Source: JAKVAV01 sp047632755 (GTDB lineage Bacteria > Bacteroidota > Bacteroidia > Flavobacteriales_D > Cryomorphaceae). From it: a stretch of 64,000 bases of DNA. The position numbers were made by a program, and so were the translations under genes. Under the pieces are notes generated by a model. It saw nothing but the letters and a program-made list of their open reading frames with translations, did no database searches and was not told where the DNA came from. This document shows positions 16,394 through 25,570 of this stretch, piece by piece (position 1 is the first letter of the stretch; each line of letters opens with the position of its first letter). The stretch covers positions 7,455 to 71,454 of the forward strand of contig JBLIDT010000014.1 in the NCBI GenBank assembly GCA_047632755.1. The letters run 5' to 3'.

Positions 16394-19354
16394 TTAGTTC
16401 TTCACCAAAACTTCTGATTTGTCTTTTTCGGGGTAACCGAAGAGTTCTTCTAAAGTGAGTTCCTCAAGTGTTCCGAGTTCTTCTAAAACTTCTTGGTTTA
16501 CCAATTCTTTGTTACCAATCACGCTGAACGTGTAGGGCTTGCCTTTGATGTTGGTGTCAAAGAAAGCTTGCAAGTCTTCAAAGCTCATTGTTTGAAGTTT
16601 GTCATACACTTTCTCGCTCATGTCGTAGTCAAGTCCTCTCTTCTGAGCGGTCATGTAGCTCCAGAAAATCGACTCGCGAGATGTACGGTTCGTTTCGATT
16701 TGCTTCATGGCTGCATCGCGGGCAGACTCGAATTGAAGATCGGCGCGAGGCATATCGTTCATCAAAGTCATCATGGCGTTGGTTGCCTCGGGAAGCTTAT
16801 CCACTTGAGCACCGATGTAAGCGCGCACATAGTGGCTTTCGTCTTTTTCAGAAGGCATCGTGAAGTAGCTGTAAGCCGAGTAGGCCAAAGCTTTCGATTC
16901 GCGAATTTCTTGGAAGACGATCGATGACAATCCGCTACCAAAGTACTGGTTAAAGAGATTTACCTCTGGAGCCAATTCAACGTCGAACTTAGGGCCTTTA
17001 GCCGTCATCAAGAGTTCGCTCTGAACCATATCGTAGTCTACGAAGTAAACTTTGTTGTCGTCAATTGGAATCTCAGCATAAACCTTAGGAGCAGGAATTT
17101 CCTTCATTTCAGTGGGAACAACGTGGTACTCGCCAATAGTAGCCATTGCCTCTTTGTAGTCTTGTGGACCGTAGTAGAACATTTTGTGCTTGTAAGAAGT
17201 GATCTCTTTCAAACGGTTCACCAACTCTTCTGGCTTGATGTTTCTCAACTCCTCTTCAGACATGATGTTCTTAAGCGGATTGTCAGAACCATACTGAGCG
17301 TAAGAGCTCATTGCGTTAAAGAGAATCTGTCCTTTGTTTTTCATTGCATCCTGACGCTCTTTGAGCATTCCTTCAATCATGTCGTTCATGGCTTGCTCGT
17401 CTGGCTCAACATTCGCCAATACTTTTTCGAAAAGCTGAACGCCTTCTTCTAGAGACTCATTGAGTCCGCTAAGTACAACGTAAGATCGATCACGTGAACT
17501 AAACACGTCAAAGCTCAAACCGAGTTTGAAAAGCTCTTTGCGAAGCTCCTCAGCCGTCATGTCTGAAGTTCCAAGGTAAGGAAGGTACTCAACTGCCAAC
17601 GGAAGAAGTTGGTCGTTATCCGTTCCCATATCCAAGATGTAGTAAAGACTGAAAAGGTCGTTGTTCTCGTTTTTGATGTTGTAAAACTCAACACCATTGT
17701 TGAAAGCATCCTTTGTGATCGCCTCGTCGTAGTTTACGAATACAGGATCGATTCTTCCAGACTCAACACTATCCCATGTCAGGTAGAAGTCAGACTGCGT
17801 CTCGCGGTCGATATCAACAGGAGTGATTTTAGGCTTATCCACTTTCGTGGCATTGTTTTCACCCGCGCGCTTGTTCACTTGCACGTAGTTCTCGCCAAAC
17901 CATTCATTGGCGAAAGCCATGATATCTTCTTTGGTAAGCTTGGCCATATTGTCGTATTGACCCACTACATCATTCCACTTTTCGTCGTAGACAAATGCGT
18001 CAACCATCTTACCAGCGCGGCTCCAGTTGCTCTCAGACTGCTTGAGCTCGCTGAGTTTCATGTCATTTACAACGGCTTCCACCATCCAATCATCAAAATC
18101 TCCGTTTTTGATCATTTCTACTTGACCTCGGAGCAAGTCTGCTACCTCATTCAAGTCCTGACCCTCACGTGGATTTCCGTTAAGCATCAGCATACTGTAG
18201 TCTTTCAAGACGGTAGGCGAGCTGTATGCACGAAGTACTTTTTGCTTTTGTACCAAATTGAGGTCGATCAAACCAGCTTGGCCGTTGGAAAGAATTCCGT
18301 CCATTACCAAAAGCTTCATCGCTTCGGGAGTTCCAGCGCCTGGCAGTCGGTAACCAATGTTTACAAACTCCGCTTGAACACCTGTGATGTCTTTCACGAT
18401 CGGTTCAGCGATAGGAGCTTCTTGAGCGACGGTAAATTCAGGAACAACCCCTTTTTCGTAGTCTCCGAAGTATTTTTCGATTAGCTCAACCGTTTCGTCA
18501 GGATTGATGTCACCTGAAAGAACGATAGCCATGTTGTTTGGCAAGTAGCGTTCTTTGAAGTAGGCGTGAATCTTCTCCATGGAAGGATTCTTCAAGTGGT
18601 CGCTTGTTCCGATAGTCGTTTGAGTTCCGTACTGGTGCTCTTTGAACATCTCGCCCATCATCATATAGTATGCCTGACGGTAGTCGCTGTCTTGTGTTCT
18701 GTTGTACTCCTCATACACCGCTTCCAGCTCAGTGTGGAAGAGACGAAGAACCAATTCTCTGAAACGCTCAGACTCGAGTTGAGCCCATTTTTCCAATTCA
18801 TTGGCAGGTACATCGTTGATATAAACTGTTTGCTCGTACCAAGTGTAAGCGTTGGTTCCTTGAGCTCCCAGTGAACCGATCATTTTGTCGTATTCATTGG
18901 CGATGGCCAATTTTGCTGCTTCACCTGAAATACTGTCGATCTGGCCGTAGATGGCTGTTCTTTCTGCAGCATCAGTGGTGTTTCTGTGCGCTTCGTAAAG
19001 GTCAGAAATCTGAGCGAGAAGTTCTTTTTCACTTTCCCAATCCTTGGTTCCGTACTCAGAAGTACCTTTGAAAAGCATGTGCTCTAAGTAGTGAGCGAGT
19101 CCCGTCGCGTCGGCAGGGTCTTGCTTGCTTCCTGTGCGCACGGCAATTTGGGTTACTACGCGTGGCTCATCTTTGTTTACGGACATGTAAACCTTGAGGC
19201 CATTGTCCAACGTGTAGATCATAGCACCGAGCGGGTCGCCTTCTACAGTTTCATAAGTGTACTTGCTGTTTTCGGCGTCATTTCCTCCTTCTTGCATACA
19301 AGAAACTAGGAAGAGAACGGGCAGAAGCCAAAGCAATTTGTGCAGATTCTTCAT
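16394..19354 (-). CDS. M16 family zinc metallopeptidase lipoprotein
   Basis: A 986-residue insulinase-family protein. The N-terminus is a lipoprotein signal (LVSC, Cys19). The inverted zinc motif is HYLEH (His88, Glu91, His92) within GLAHYLEHMLFKGTSEYG, and the distal glutamate lies in LEAVYEEYNR about 75 residues later, so the first half-domain is catalytically complete. The second half (from about 520) is the non-catalytic M16C-type partner, giving the full clam-shell in one chain. It should degrade peptides in the periplasm or at the outer membrane. It is a single gene flanked by its own terminator and a 188-base upstream region containing a -7-like TAGCTTCG. Confidence 0.95.
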   Translation of the reverse strand: MKNLHKLLWLLPVLFLVSCMQEGGNDAENSKYTYETVEGDPLGAMIYTLDNGLKVYMSVNKDEPRVVTQIAVRTGSKQDPADATGLAHYLEHMLFKGTSEYGTKDWESEKELLAQISDLYEAHRNTTDAAERTAIYGQIDSISGEAAKLAIANEYDKMIGSLGAQGTNAYTWYEQTVYINDVPANELEKWAQLESERFRELVLRLFHTELEAVYEEYNRTQDSDYRQAYYMMMGEMFKEHQYGTQTTIGTSDHLKNPSMEKIHAYFKERYLPNNMAIVLSGDINPDETVELIEKYFGDYEKGVVPEFTVAQEAPIAEPIVKDITGVQAEFVNIGYRLPGAGTPEAMKLLVMDGILSNGQAGLIDLNLVQKQKVLRAYSSPTVLKDYSMLMLNGNPREGQDLNEVADLLRGQVEMIKNGDFDDWMVEAVVNDMKLSELKQSESNWSRAGKMVDAFVYDEKWNDVVGQYDNMAKLTKEDIMAFANEWFGENYVQVNKRAGENNATKVDKPKITPVDIDRETQSDFYLTWDSVESGRIDPVFVNYDEAITKDAFNNGVEFYNIKNENNDLFSLYYILDMGTDNDQLLPLAVEYLPYLGTSDMTAEELRKELFKLGLSFDVFSSRDRSYVVLSGLNESLEEGVQLFEKVLANVEPDEQAMNDMIEGMLKERQDAMKNKGQILFNAMSSYAQYGSDNPLKNIMSEEELRNIKPEELVNRLKEITSYKHKMFYYGPQDYKEAMATIGEYHVVPTEMKEIPAPKVYAEIPIDDNKVYFVDYDMVQSELLMTAKGPKFDVELAPEVNLFNQYFGSGLSSIVFQEIRESKALAYSAYSYFTMPSEKDESHYVRAYIGAQVDKLPEATNAMMTLMNDMPRADLQFESARDAAMKQIETNRTSRESIFWSYMTAQKRGLDYDMSEKVYDKLQTMSFEDLQAFFDTNIKGKPYTFSVIGNKELVNQEVLEELGTLEELTLEELFGYPEKDKSEVLVKN

Positions 19355-19542
19355 GGTTTTACTTTAATTTTCGTAAATGGATTTGACGCGCGAAGCTAAC
19401 TGTTATCCATGAAATCGTATCGTTCAGGATATTAATATTCGTTAAAGGCCATTCAGGAATGCAGGGATGGCAATTTCTTGGTATTGCCATTTGAAGAGAA
19501 AACGACATGTTTAAAGAATAAACTAACTAAAACCAGATCCTT

Positions 19543-20508
19543 ATGAAACTGATAATATTCACTGTTTTCACACTTATTTGCGTTTCTACATTTTCTCAGA
19601 ACTGGCCAGGAGGTGATATTCTGAACCCCCGCGATACTATCTTTTTTTCGCATTCATCTGAGCAGATACATATTGGTGAGACAGAGGAAAATCTTTGGGA
19701 GATTGCTACACCATCAAAAGACTACTTGGATTCAGCCTTTTCTGCTCCTTTTGCGATCATTACCGATTCGATAAATGACTATCCCATTTCAAACAATTCA
19801 TTTTTTGACTTTATTCCTCTGGAAGATGAAGAATTTGAGTTTGAATTACAGTTGTTTATAGGTTTTTCTCATAAGTTCGATACTGATACACTCAAGGATG
19901 GTGGCTTCTTGACCATATCGTTTGATAACGGAGAGACTTTTCAAAACGTTATTGATTTTCCCGAAGGTCAGTTTTATGACGGTTATCCAGGTGATGGTAC
20001 GGATGAGCTCAACATTTACACAGAGACCGATACGCTTTTTAATGGAGAAAGAGGTTTCTCTGGAAGAAGCGACGGTTGGGTTTCTACAATGCTAGGCTGG
20101 ACTGTTTGGCCTATACAACCCAATAGGGGTGGAAGTACAGACACCATTCGATTAAGGTTTAATTTTATTTCTGACACCCTAGAAAACAATAGGGAAGGTT
20201 GGATGATCGATGACATTTACTTGTTTAATATCGACGTGGGTTCAAGCACGACTAACCAAAATCAAATCCAATTCAAGCTCTTTCCAAATCCAGCGTCTAA
20301 ACGAATTATGGTAGAGACAGAAAAGGACTACCAAGATTTAAAGCTGGAAGTTCGAAGCATTACTGCTAAAGAAATCACTCATTTCGCTAACGGCGCCGGC
20401 AATCGCCTCGAGGCTGACGGAATCGATTTGGAAACAGGAGTCTATCTCGTAACCGTATATGGAGATGGTGAATTTCTGGGCACTGCCCGCTGTGTGATGC
20501 ATCGGTAG
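19543..20508 (+). CDS. Secreted protein with T9SS type A sorting domain
   Basis: A 321-residue protein with a signal peptide (about 1-18, STFSQ) and a C-terminal sorting domain from about 240 (FKLFPNPASKRIMVETE, then LETGVYLVTVYGDGEFLGT). The central region is acidic and beta-rich and contains phrases typical of extracellular jelly-roll/MAM-like modules in this group (SFDNGETFQNVIDF, GREGWMIDDIYLFNI), so it may be a binding or adhesion protein. No catalytic residues are recognised. It is separated from bshA by about 60 bases on the same strand, but bshA has its own -7 box, so it is probably monocistronic. Confidence 0.82.
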   Translation: MKLIIFTVFTLICVSTFSQNWPGGDILNPRDTIFFSHSSEQIHIGETEENLWEIATPSKDYLDSAFSAPFAIITDSINDYPISNNSFFDFIPLEDEEFEFELQLFIGFSHKFDTDTLKDGGFLTISFDNGETFQNVIDFPEGQFYDGYPGDGTDELNIYTETDTLFNGERGFSGRSDGWVSTMLGWTVWPIQPNRGGSTDTIRLRFNFISDTLENNREGWMIDDIYLFNIDVGSSTTNQNQIQFKLFPNPASKRIMVETEKDYQDLKLEVRSITAKEITHFANGAGNRLEADGIDLETGVYLVTVYGDGEFLGTARCVMHR

Positions 20509-20543
20509 TCTTTAATCCATCTTTATGGTCGAATGGAAACCTC

Positions 20544-20551
20544 TATCTTTG
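20544..20551 (+). promoter_or_regulatory. Bacteroidota -7 promoter element for bshA
   Basis: TATCTTTG matches TAnnTTTG exactly, 19 bases before the bshA start. No clear TTG is present at -33; CTTTAT occupies that place. Confidence 0.55.
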
Positions 20552-20569
20552 TCGATCTGACACTCTGAT

Positions 20570-21712
20570 ATGAAAATAGGAATAGTACTCTACCCCACAT
20601 TTGGAGGTAGCGGTGTAGTGGCGACGGAATTAGGGAAAGCGCTTGCGCTAAGAGGACATGAGGTTCATTTTGTCTCTTACAATCAGCCCGTTCGACTGGG
20701 TTCATTTACTCAAAACCTCTTTTACCACGAGGTGATTGTTTCGGAATATCCACTGTTTGACTACCCGCCTTATGAAACGGTTTTGGCCAGTAAACTGGTG
20801 GATGTGGTAAAGTTTGAAAAACTCGACTTGCTGCATGTACACTATGCGATACCTCACGCTTCGGCAGCCTATATGGCTCAACAAATATTGGCCGACGAAG
20901 GCATTCATATTCCGTTCATCACCACTTTGCATGGAACGGATATCACACTCGTGGGACGAGACAATAGCTTCGCACCAGCCATTACATTTGCGATTAACAA
21001 GAGCAATGGAGTGACTGCCGTATCGGAGAGTTTGAAAAACGATACCTACGAGCATTTTGATATCAAGAATAAGGTGGAAGTCATACCCAACTTTATTTGC
21101 CCTGAGCACTATCTTCCGCGTCCCGAAAAAGATTTTAGAGATGATTACGCTCCTAATGGAGAGCGCATCGTTACTCATATTTCAAATTTTCGACCAGTAA
21201 AGCGGGTCGAAGATGTAGTGCGCATTTTCAAGAAAATACTCGAAAAGGTGCCGGCCAAATTGCTATTAGTAGGTGATGGTCCCGACCGACACCGGGTTGA
21301 GCAGCTTTGCCGCGAGCTGGGGACCTGCGAGCACACCCACATCATTGGAAAACTAAAGAAGCCTGAAGAGGTGCTTGGCCTCTCTGACCTCTTCATTCTC
21401 CCTTCGGAAAAGGAGAGTTTTGGTTTGGCAGCGCTTGAGGCAATGGCCTGTGGTGTTCCTGTCATATCTACCGATACGGGTGGACTTCCCGAACTAAATA
21501 TTGATGGGTTTAGTGGTTACCTAAGCTCTGTAGGCGATGTGGATGGTATGGCAAAGAATGCCATCAAAATTCTGAAAGAAGATGCTGTTCTAGACGAATT
21601 CAAGAAGAATGCAAAAGCTAGGGCAAACGACTTCAGTATTGACAAAATACTACCCCTTTACACCGACCTTTACAATCGCGTACTAGAAAAGCAAAAAGAA
21701 ATCGTCGCATAA
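20570..21712 (+). CDS. bshA: N-acetyl-alpha-D-glucosaminyl L-malate synthase BshA
   Basis: A 380-residue GT4 glycosyltransferase catalysing the first step of bacillithiol synthesis, joining UDP-GlcNAc and L-malate. The N-terminus MKIGIVLYPTFGGSGVVATE with the GGSG loop and HEVHFVSYNQPVRL is characteristic of BshA rather than other GT4 enzymes. Further markers are TLHGTDITLVG (about 123-133), NFRPVKRVEDVV and the nucleotide-sugar binding EKESFGLAALEAMACGVP (about 283-300). Length fits the family. The gene ends two bases before a small membrane-protein gene, suggesting an operon. Bacillithiol would serve redox buffering in the cytoplasm. Confidence 0.93.
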   Translation: MKIGIVLYPTFGGSGVVATELGKALALRGHEVHFVSYNQPVRLGSFTQNLFYHEVIVSEYPLFDYPPYETVLASKLVDVVKFEKLDLLHVHYAIPHASAAYMAQQILADEGIHIPFITTLHGTDITLVGRDNSFAPAITFAINKSNGVTAVSESLKNDTYEHFDIKNKVEVIPNFICPEHYLPRPEKDFRDDYAPNGERIVTHISNFRPVKRVEDVVRIFKKILEKVPAKLLLVGDGPDRHRVEQLCRELGTCEHTHIIGKLKKPEEVLGLSDLFILPSEKESFGLAALEAMACGVPVISTDTGGLPELNIDGFSGYLSSVGDVDGMAKNAIKILKEDAVLDEFKKNAKARANDFSIDKILPLYTDLYNRVLEKQKEIVA

Positions 21713-21714
21713 AC

Positions 21715-22290
21715 ATGGCAAATCCTTCTGTTAAAATTCTGGACCCGAAAGTGAGCTACACGAAGTCGGGTGAGAATCTTAGAGTAATCGTATTGGGCAA
21801 AATCGAACGCTGGAAAGAGGGGCTCCTCATGTCGTGGGTTGCCGCTTGGATTTTTTGTGGCGGTATTGTCTTCATAGAATGGAAGAAGTCTACCGACGAA
21901 GAAATGCAGGTAGCCTTCTTTGCGTTTTTGACTTTTTGGGCTTATTTCCTTTGGCGAGCTGGTCGCACGATGCTCTACCGGATGGGAGGTAATGAGCTGA
22001 TCGAGGTAAATGAAGACGAACTCCTTCTGAAAAAGAGCTTTTTCACCTACGGAAAGACGAAGTCATATTTTCTCGAAAACATTGAGGATTTCAAACCCGT
22101 CAAGCTTTCAAAAACATCATTTGTCTATACCTACGAAAATGGTTGGTGGAACCTAGGCGGCGAGAAATTCACTTTTAAGCACCGAGGACGGTACATCAAG
22201 TTTGCGATGCAAGTTGAAGACGCATCAATTGACAAAGTCTACTCTTTAATCAATCGACAGATTAAGGACAATCTTAAAAAGAAGTCTTAA
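21715..22290 (+). CDS. Two-helix membrane protein of unknown function after bshA
   Basis: A 191-residue protein with two membrane segments (about 38-55 and 67-83) flanked by soluble parts. The C-terminal half (about 95-191) looks like a small beta-rich domain with a final amphipathic helix, resembling bacterial PH-like domains in outline (strand pattern around NELIEVNEDELLLKK and YIKFAMQV). No catalytic motif. It begins two bases after the bshA stop, so it is probably co-transcribed, and its last 17 bases overlap the end of the convergent CoA-transferase gene. A link to thiol metabolism is only contextual. Confidence 0.75.
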   Translation: MANPSVKILDPKVSYTKSGENLRVIVLGKIERWKEGLLMSWVAAWIFCGGIVFIEWKKSTDEEMQVAFFAFLTFWAYFLWRAGRTMLYRMGGNELIEVNEDELLLKKSFFTYGKTKSYFLENIEDFKPVKLSKTSFVYTYENGWWNLGGEKFTFKHRGRYIKFAMQVEDASIDKVYSLINRQIKDNLKKKS

Positions 22291-23341
22291 AGGCAATTCC
22301 AGAAAGTCTCGTGGTGCCTGCTCCTTCTTGATTCTCTTCCAATCTCATTTGCTGCGCCGTTTCTCCACACAACACTGAGTCGAGTGTTTTTATTTCCCCA
22401 AAGGGAATTCCCGCATCATTCATTTGTTGTGATAATTCCGCGAAATTTAATGCCCCGATAGATTGCTTTAAACGTTCGTTTAAGGCTTTGCGATTTTTTA
22501 CTCTGAGTATATTGCTTGCAAACCTTGAATCCGACGCCATCTTCTCGAGATTTAAGACTTCTGTGAGTTGAACGAAGTGTTTTTCGCTTCCGACAGCAAG
22601 GACAAATCGGACACCATCTTTTGTTTCGAACCAATCTCCGTAAGGCGCGATATTGGGATGGGCTGTGCCAATGGGCTTTGCTACTTTTCCAGCCATTAAA
22701 TAATTGGACGCTTGATTGGCTAAAGCAGCTAGAGACGATGCTTCCAGAGAGCAGATTGTGTATGAGCCTTCTCCTGTTTTCTCTCGATGCAGCAGGGCCA
22801 GAAGCGCGGCTTCTTTTAGCTGATGACCTGCCAGAACATCGATTAATGCCACAGGAAGTTTTGCCGGATTATTGGCATCTGTCCCAGTCATAGAAATCCA
22901 ACCAGTCTCGGCTTGAAGAACCACGTCGTATGCTGGCCTTTCTTTATTCTCGTATCCTTTCAGGTCGAGGAATATTACCTCGGAATTTTCGCTTTCGATG
23001 GATTCATAGTCGAGCTTAAATTTCTTGGCGACTCTTGGTAGATAGTTGGAAATGATGATGTCTGCTTTTTTGGCCAATTCCAATACTTCGTTTAAGTCCT
23101 TGTTATTGGTTAGGTCGGCGAATAGAACTTTCTTCCCGTAGTTTACTGAGGCATAGTAGGCCGAAGTTCCGTTTTCGGTTTCATCAGATAAACGCCACCC
23201 GCGAGTCACGTCGCCGCCAGCCTTTTTGTTTTCTACCTTGACTACCTCGGCGCCTAGCTCGGCAAAGAAGGTTCCAGCAGCTGGCCCCGCCAAAACGCTA
23301 GCCAATTCCACTACCTTTAATCCTTTGAAAAAATCTCTCAT
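22274..23341 (-). CDS. CaiB/BaiF family (class III) CoA-transferase
   Basis: A 355-residue enzyme that moves CoA between carboxylic acids. The N-terminus FFKGLKVVELASVLAGPAAG and AELGAEVVKVEN is the family hallmark, followed by VLFADLTNNKD, the ADIIISNYLP segment and PAYDVVLQAETGWISMTG. The conserved aspartate expected for the acyl-enzyme lies in the ALIDVLAGH stretch. It is somewhat shorter than the 390-400 residues common in the family. The substrate pair cannot be predicted. Its ATG overlaps the start codon of the divergent lipoprotein gene (bases CATG at 23339-23342), leaving no intergenic promoter space. Confidence 0.9.
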   Translation of the reverse strand: MRDFFKGLKVVELASVLAGPAAGTFFAELGAEVVKVENKKAGGDVTRGWRLSDETENGTSAYYASVNYGKKVLFADLTNNKDLNEVLELAKKADIIISNYLPRVAKKFKLDYESIESENSEVIFLDLKGYENKERPAYDVVLQAETGWISMTGTDANNPAKLPVALIDVLAGHQLKEAALLALLHREKTGEGSYTICSLEASSLAALANQASNYLMAGKVAKPIGTAHPNIAPYGDWFETKDGVRFVLAVGSEKHFVQLTEVLNLEKMASDSRFASNILRVKNRKALNERLKQSIGALNFAELSQQMNDAGIPFGEIKTLDSVLCGETAQQMRLEENQEGAGTTRLSGIAFKTSF

Positions 23342-24482
23342 GAATCGATTGGTATTTCTTGTTTTTTCGAGCGCTATAATTTGCCTTTTGGCCTGCGCTC
23401 CAACTAACGTTCACAAAGATGTGGAATCTCCACAAACGCTTACTATAGAAAAGACGGTTTCGAGTTCGGACAATGAAGTTGTTATCGCGCTAGGCGACAA
23501 TGTCTCCGAGATTTTCAAGAATCTTCCTTCTGATGTGAGAAAGATCAGCTTTGAGCCTGGAGAACACTTTGCCGCAGATACCTTGCACCTCCCGCGCACG
23601 GGTGGATTGGTGATCATCGATGGAAACGGATCCGATCTCAAACTAGCTAAAATGGGTTTTTACTCCATGCCCAATTCAAAAGATCAGGCCATGCTTTACA
23701 ATCATACGCGCTACCTGATCAAAGACTTTTCGACCATTTCAGGAGGAGAGAAGGGAGTTTTGCTTGGATCTTCGTTCAATACAGTTATCCAAAACATCGA
23801 GTTTGTAGGGCAGAAAAATGCCGCTATCGATTTAATATTTTGTTTGATGTGCACTGTTGAGAATATTCTGGTCACGAATAATTTCCACGATGGGATTGTG
23901 CTGCGCACTGGACGTAATATCGATACCAAAAAGATAGAGTGGGATAGGGCAGGCTTGAACAATTCGCAGTGCAATAACACCGAGGTGCGTTCTTGCAGAG
24001 TATACAACCGCAAGGGCTGTACAGGAACTTCCTTTAAAGTATTGCAAAGTTCAGGCGTCAGGCTAGTCAATTGTATCTCGGAGGGATGGCCCAATAAGCG
24101 AGCGGTATACTTTGACGCTCTTGGAGCGACCACGGCGAAGTACTTTTCGATTGAAAATTTCCATTTGGAACACGTTCCTGAAGAGGGCGGACTTTGCTTT
24201 CGGAATTTCGGGAGCTTGATTGAGGTCGATGGTTTCTTTGTTCAGAAGGGAAGTGCCGTATCACCCGTGATCAAAATCGAGAACAACGGCAGTTATGTCT
24301 TTCGAAACTTCCCTTATTGGCCTGGAAGAGCTTGGATCTCTTCAAGTAATTCACCGAGTGTAGTGATGGAGAATTGCCCGCCGGGTATGTATAAGATTGA
24401 CAAGTATTGGAAGAATATGGAGAAAGAAGGGGAGAAGATCTTTCAGGGATACTTTAAGCTGGACAAGATGATGAGGCCATAA
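23340..24482 (+). CDS. Lipoprotein with right-handed beta-helix repeats
   Basis: A 380-residue protein starting with a lipoprotein signal (MNRLVFLVFSSAIICLLAC, Cys19). The frame extends upstream to 23226 inside the divergent gene, but the signal peptide sets the start at 23340. From about residue 70 the sequence shows parallel beta-helix spacing (GLVIIDGNGSDLKL, NTVIQNIEFVGQKNAAI, CTVENILVTNNFHDGIVLR, NTEVRSCRVYNRKG, GVRLVNCISEG), as in pectate-lyase-like surface proteins. Such folds often bind or cut polysaccharide; no active-site residues can be assigned. Start codons of this gene and of the CoA-transferase overlap. Confidence 0.8.
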   Translation: MNRLVFLVFSSAIICLLACAPTNVHKDVESPQTLTIEKTVSSSDNEVVIALGDNVSEIFKNLPSDVRKISFEPGEHFAADTLHLPRTGGLVIIDGNGSDLKLAKMGFYSMPNSKDQAMLYNHTRYLIKDFSTISGGEKGVLLGSSFNTVIQNIEFVGQKNAAIDLIFCLMCTVENILVTNNFHDGIVLRTGRNIDTKKIEWDRAGLNNSQCNNTEVRSCRVYNRKGCTGTSFKVLQSSGVRLVNCISEGWPNKRAVYFDALGATTAKYFSIENFHLEHVPEEGGLCFRNFGSLIEVDGFFVQKGSAVSPVIKIENNGSYVFRNFPYWPGRAWISSSNSPSVVMENCPPGMYKIDKYWKNMEKEGEKIFQGYFKLDKMMRP

Positions 24483-24511
24483 AAAAAGCCGACCCTTTTT
24501 GAGAGTCGGCT
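24481..24511 (-). terminator. Intrinsic terminator of the fatty acid hydroxylase gene
   Basis: A 7-base stem, AGCCGAC with GTCGGCT, followed on the minus strand by seven T. It begins inside the stop codon of the plus-strand lipoprotein gene; the T-run orientation shows it serves the minus-strand gene, though it may act both ways. Confidence 0.85.
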
Positions 24512-24536
24512 GTTAATTATGTTGTCGCAATTGACT

Positions 24537-25196
24537 CTATGCTGCCTGTGCAGTCTGCTTCTTTACCGTCTTCTTGCGCTTTTTATATGTCTTCTTAGGC
24601 ATTGTTCCGTAAATCATGTCCCACAATGTAGTAGATACCCCAAAAGCGATCGTATCATCCTTGTAGTGATGGATGCTGTGGTTTATCCAAAGCGTACCTA
24701 TCATATTTTTAGGCGGCTTGAAGGCGTGTATAGAAAAGTGCATGAGAAGGTAAAGTGAGTATCCTATAATAAATCCTGGAAGAAAAGTGAAAACGTAGGT
24801 GCCAATAGTAACACGGAAAATCAAAAAGAGTGCGGTTAAAATCATTACCGCTGCAGCAGGTGGCATCGCCAATCTTGTTTTGTCTCGAGGAAATTCGTGG
24901 TGCACTCCGTGAAAGAGATATTGAAGACGCTTCTTAACCTTAAGGTTAGGAAGCATGTGGAAAACATGTTTGTGCATGATATATTCAACCCACGTCCAGG
25001 AAATTGCTCCAAATACAAAGAGACTTATTCCTTCTAGGGTTCCAGTGTAGCCATTGGAAAAATTGATGTAGAGCATTATCGCTGAGCCTACAAAATAAAT
25101 TGTTAGTGGCACGGAAATGTGGGTTCTAGCTAACTTCTCAAGAATTGGATTTTTAAAAAGTGCGGTAGTTCCTTTTTCCTTTGGTGCGTGTAGCAT
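24537..25196 (-). CDS. Fatty acid hydroxylase / sterol desaturase family membrane protein
   Basis: A 219-residue membrane di-iron oxygenase. The histidine boxes are present in order: HKHVFH (about 83-88), HGVHHEFPRD (about 100-109), HFSIHAFK and NHSIHHYKDD (near 160-183), matching the HxxxH/HxxHH scheme of fatty acid 2-hydroxylases. Four hydrophobic segments surround them, and the Lys/Arg-rich C-terminus is cytoplasmic. Likely role: hydroxylation of fatty acyl chains of membrane lipids (for example sphingolipids or ornithine lipids in this phylum), inferred from family only. It is monocistronic, with its own -7 box and terminator. Confidence 0.88.
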   Translation of the reverse strand: MLHAPKEKGTTALFKNPILEKLARTHISVPLTIYFVGSAIMLYINFSNGYTGTLEGISLFVFGAISWTWVEYIMHKHVFHMLPNLKVKKRLQYLFHGVHHEFPRDKTRLAMPPAAAVMILTALFLIFRVTIGTYVFTFLPGFIIGYSLYLLMHFSIHAFKPPKNMIGTLWINHSIHHYKDDTIAFGVSTTLWDMIYGTMPKKTYKKRKKTVKKQTAQAA

Positions 25197-25212
25197 TTCG
25201 GTTAATTTTATA

Positions 25213-25220
25213 CAAATATA
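25213..25220 (-). promoter_or_regulatory. -7 promoter element for the fatty acid hydroxylase
   Basis: On the minus strand TATATTTG matches TAnnTTTG exactly, 16 bases before the start codon at 25196. The -33 region has no clear TTG. Confidence 0.5.
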
Positions 25221-25329
25221 TTTTGATTCTGGAAACTGCCGAAGTTTTTAGTCTTCAATTTTTCCCATTTAATCGTAAATAACCCAAAAGTGGTATAGAA
25301 TGTTGAGAGTGTCGATCTATTCGAAATAG

Positions 25330-25359
25330 TTTGCGCATTGGTATTATTTCCTACTTTTG
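25330..25359 (+). promoter_or_regulatory. Promoter of tRNA-Leu
   Basis: TTTG at 25330-25333 and TACTTTTG at 25352-25359, separated by 18 bases, fit the Bacteroidota -33/-7 promoter. The first base of the tRNA lies 12 bases after the -7 box. Confidence 0.8.
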
Positions 25360-25371
25360 CGCACCCAAAAT

Positions 25372-25455
25372 GCCCGGGTGGCGAAATTGGTAGACGCGCA
25401 CGCTTGAGGGGCGTGTGAGCTAACGCTCTTGCTGGTTCGAGTCCAGTTCCGGGCA
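25372..25455 (+). tRNA. tRNA-Leu (anticodon GAG)
   Basis: Acceptor stem GCCCGGG pairs with TCCGGGC (one G-T), with discriminator A at 25455. The D-arm contains AATTGGTAGAC. The anticodon stem CACGC/GCGTG encloses the loop TTGAGGG, giving anticodon GAG, which reads CUC and CUU. A long variable arm (GAGCTAACGCTC) and T-loop GGTTCGAGTCC complete a class II tRNA. CCA is not encoded. Confidence 0.95.
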
Positions 25456-25466
25456 CATTAATCAAA

Positions 25467-25495
25467 GTCGGTTCTTCCAGAACCGGCTTTTTTTT
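25467..25495 (+). terminator. Terminator after tRNA-Leu
   Basis: A 9-base stem (GTCGGTTCT with AGAACCGGC, one wobble pair) with a TCC loop and eight T, 12 bases after the tRNA. Confidence 0.9.
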
Positions 25496-25570
25496 ATCCC
25501 AATATTCTTTTTGGAAAAGAAACAGTTTTACTTTTCTCCTCACTTTCAAAAAAATATAGACTTTCGTCTT

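Noticed and set aside
17609..18484. Long open frame (291 codons) antisense to the M16 peptidase gene
   Set aside because: The M16 protein on the minus strand is full length with all motifs; the antisense product has no recognisable domain and is a coding shadow.
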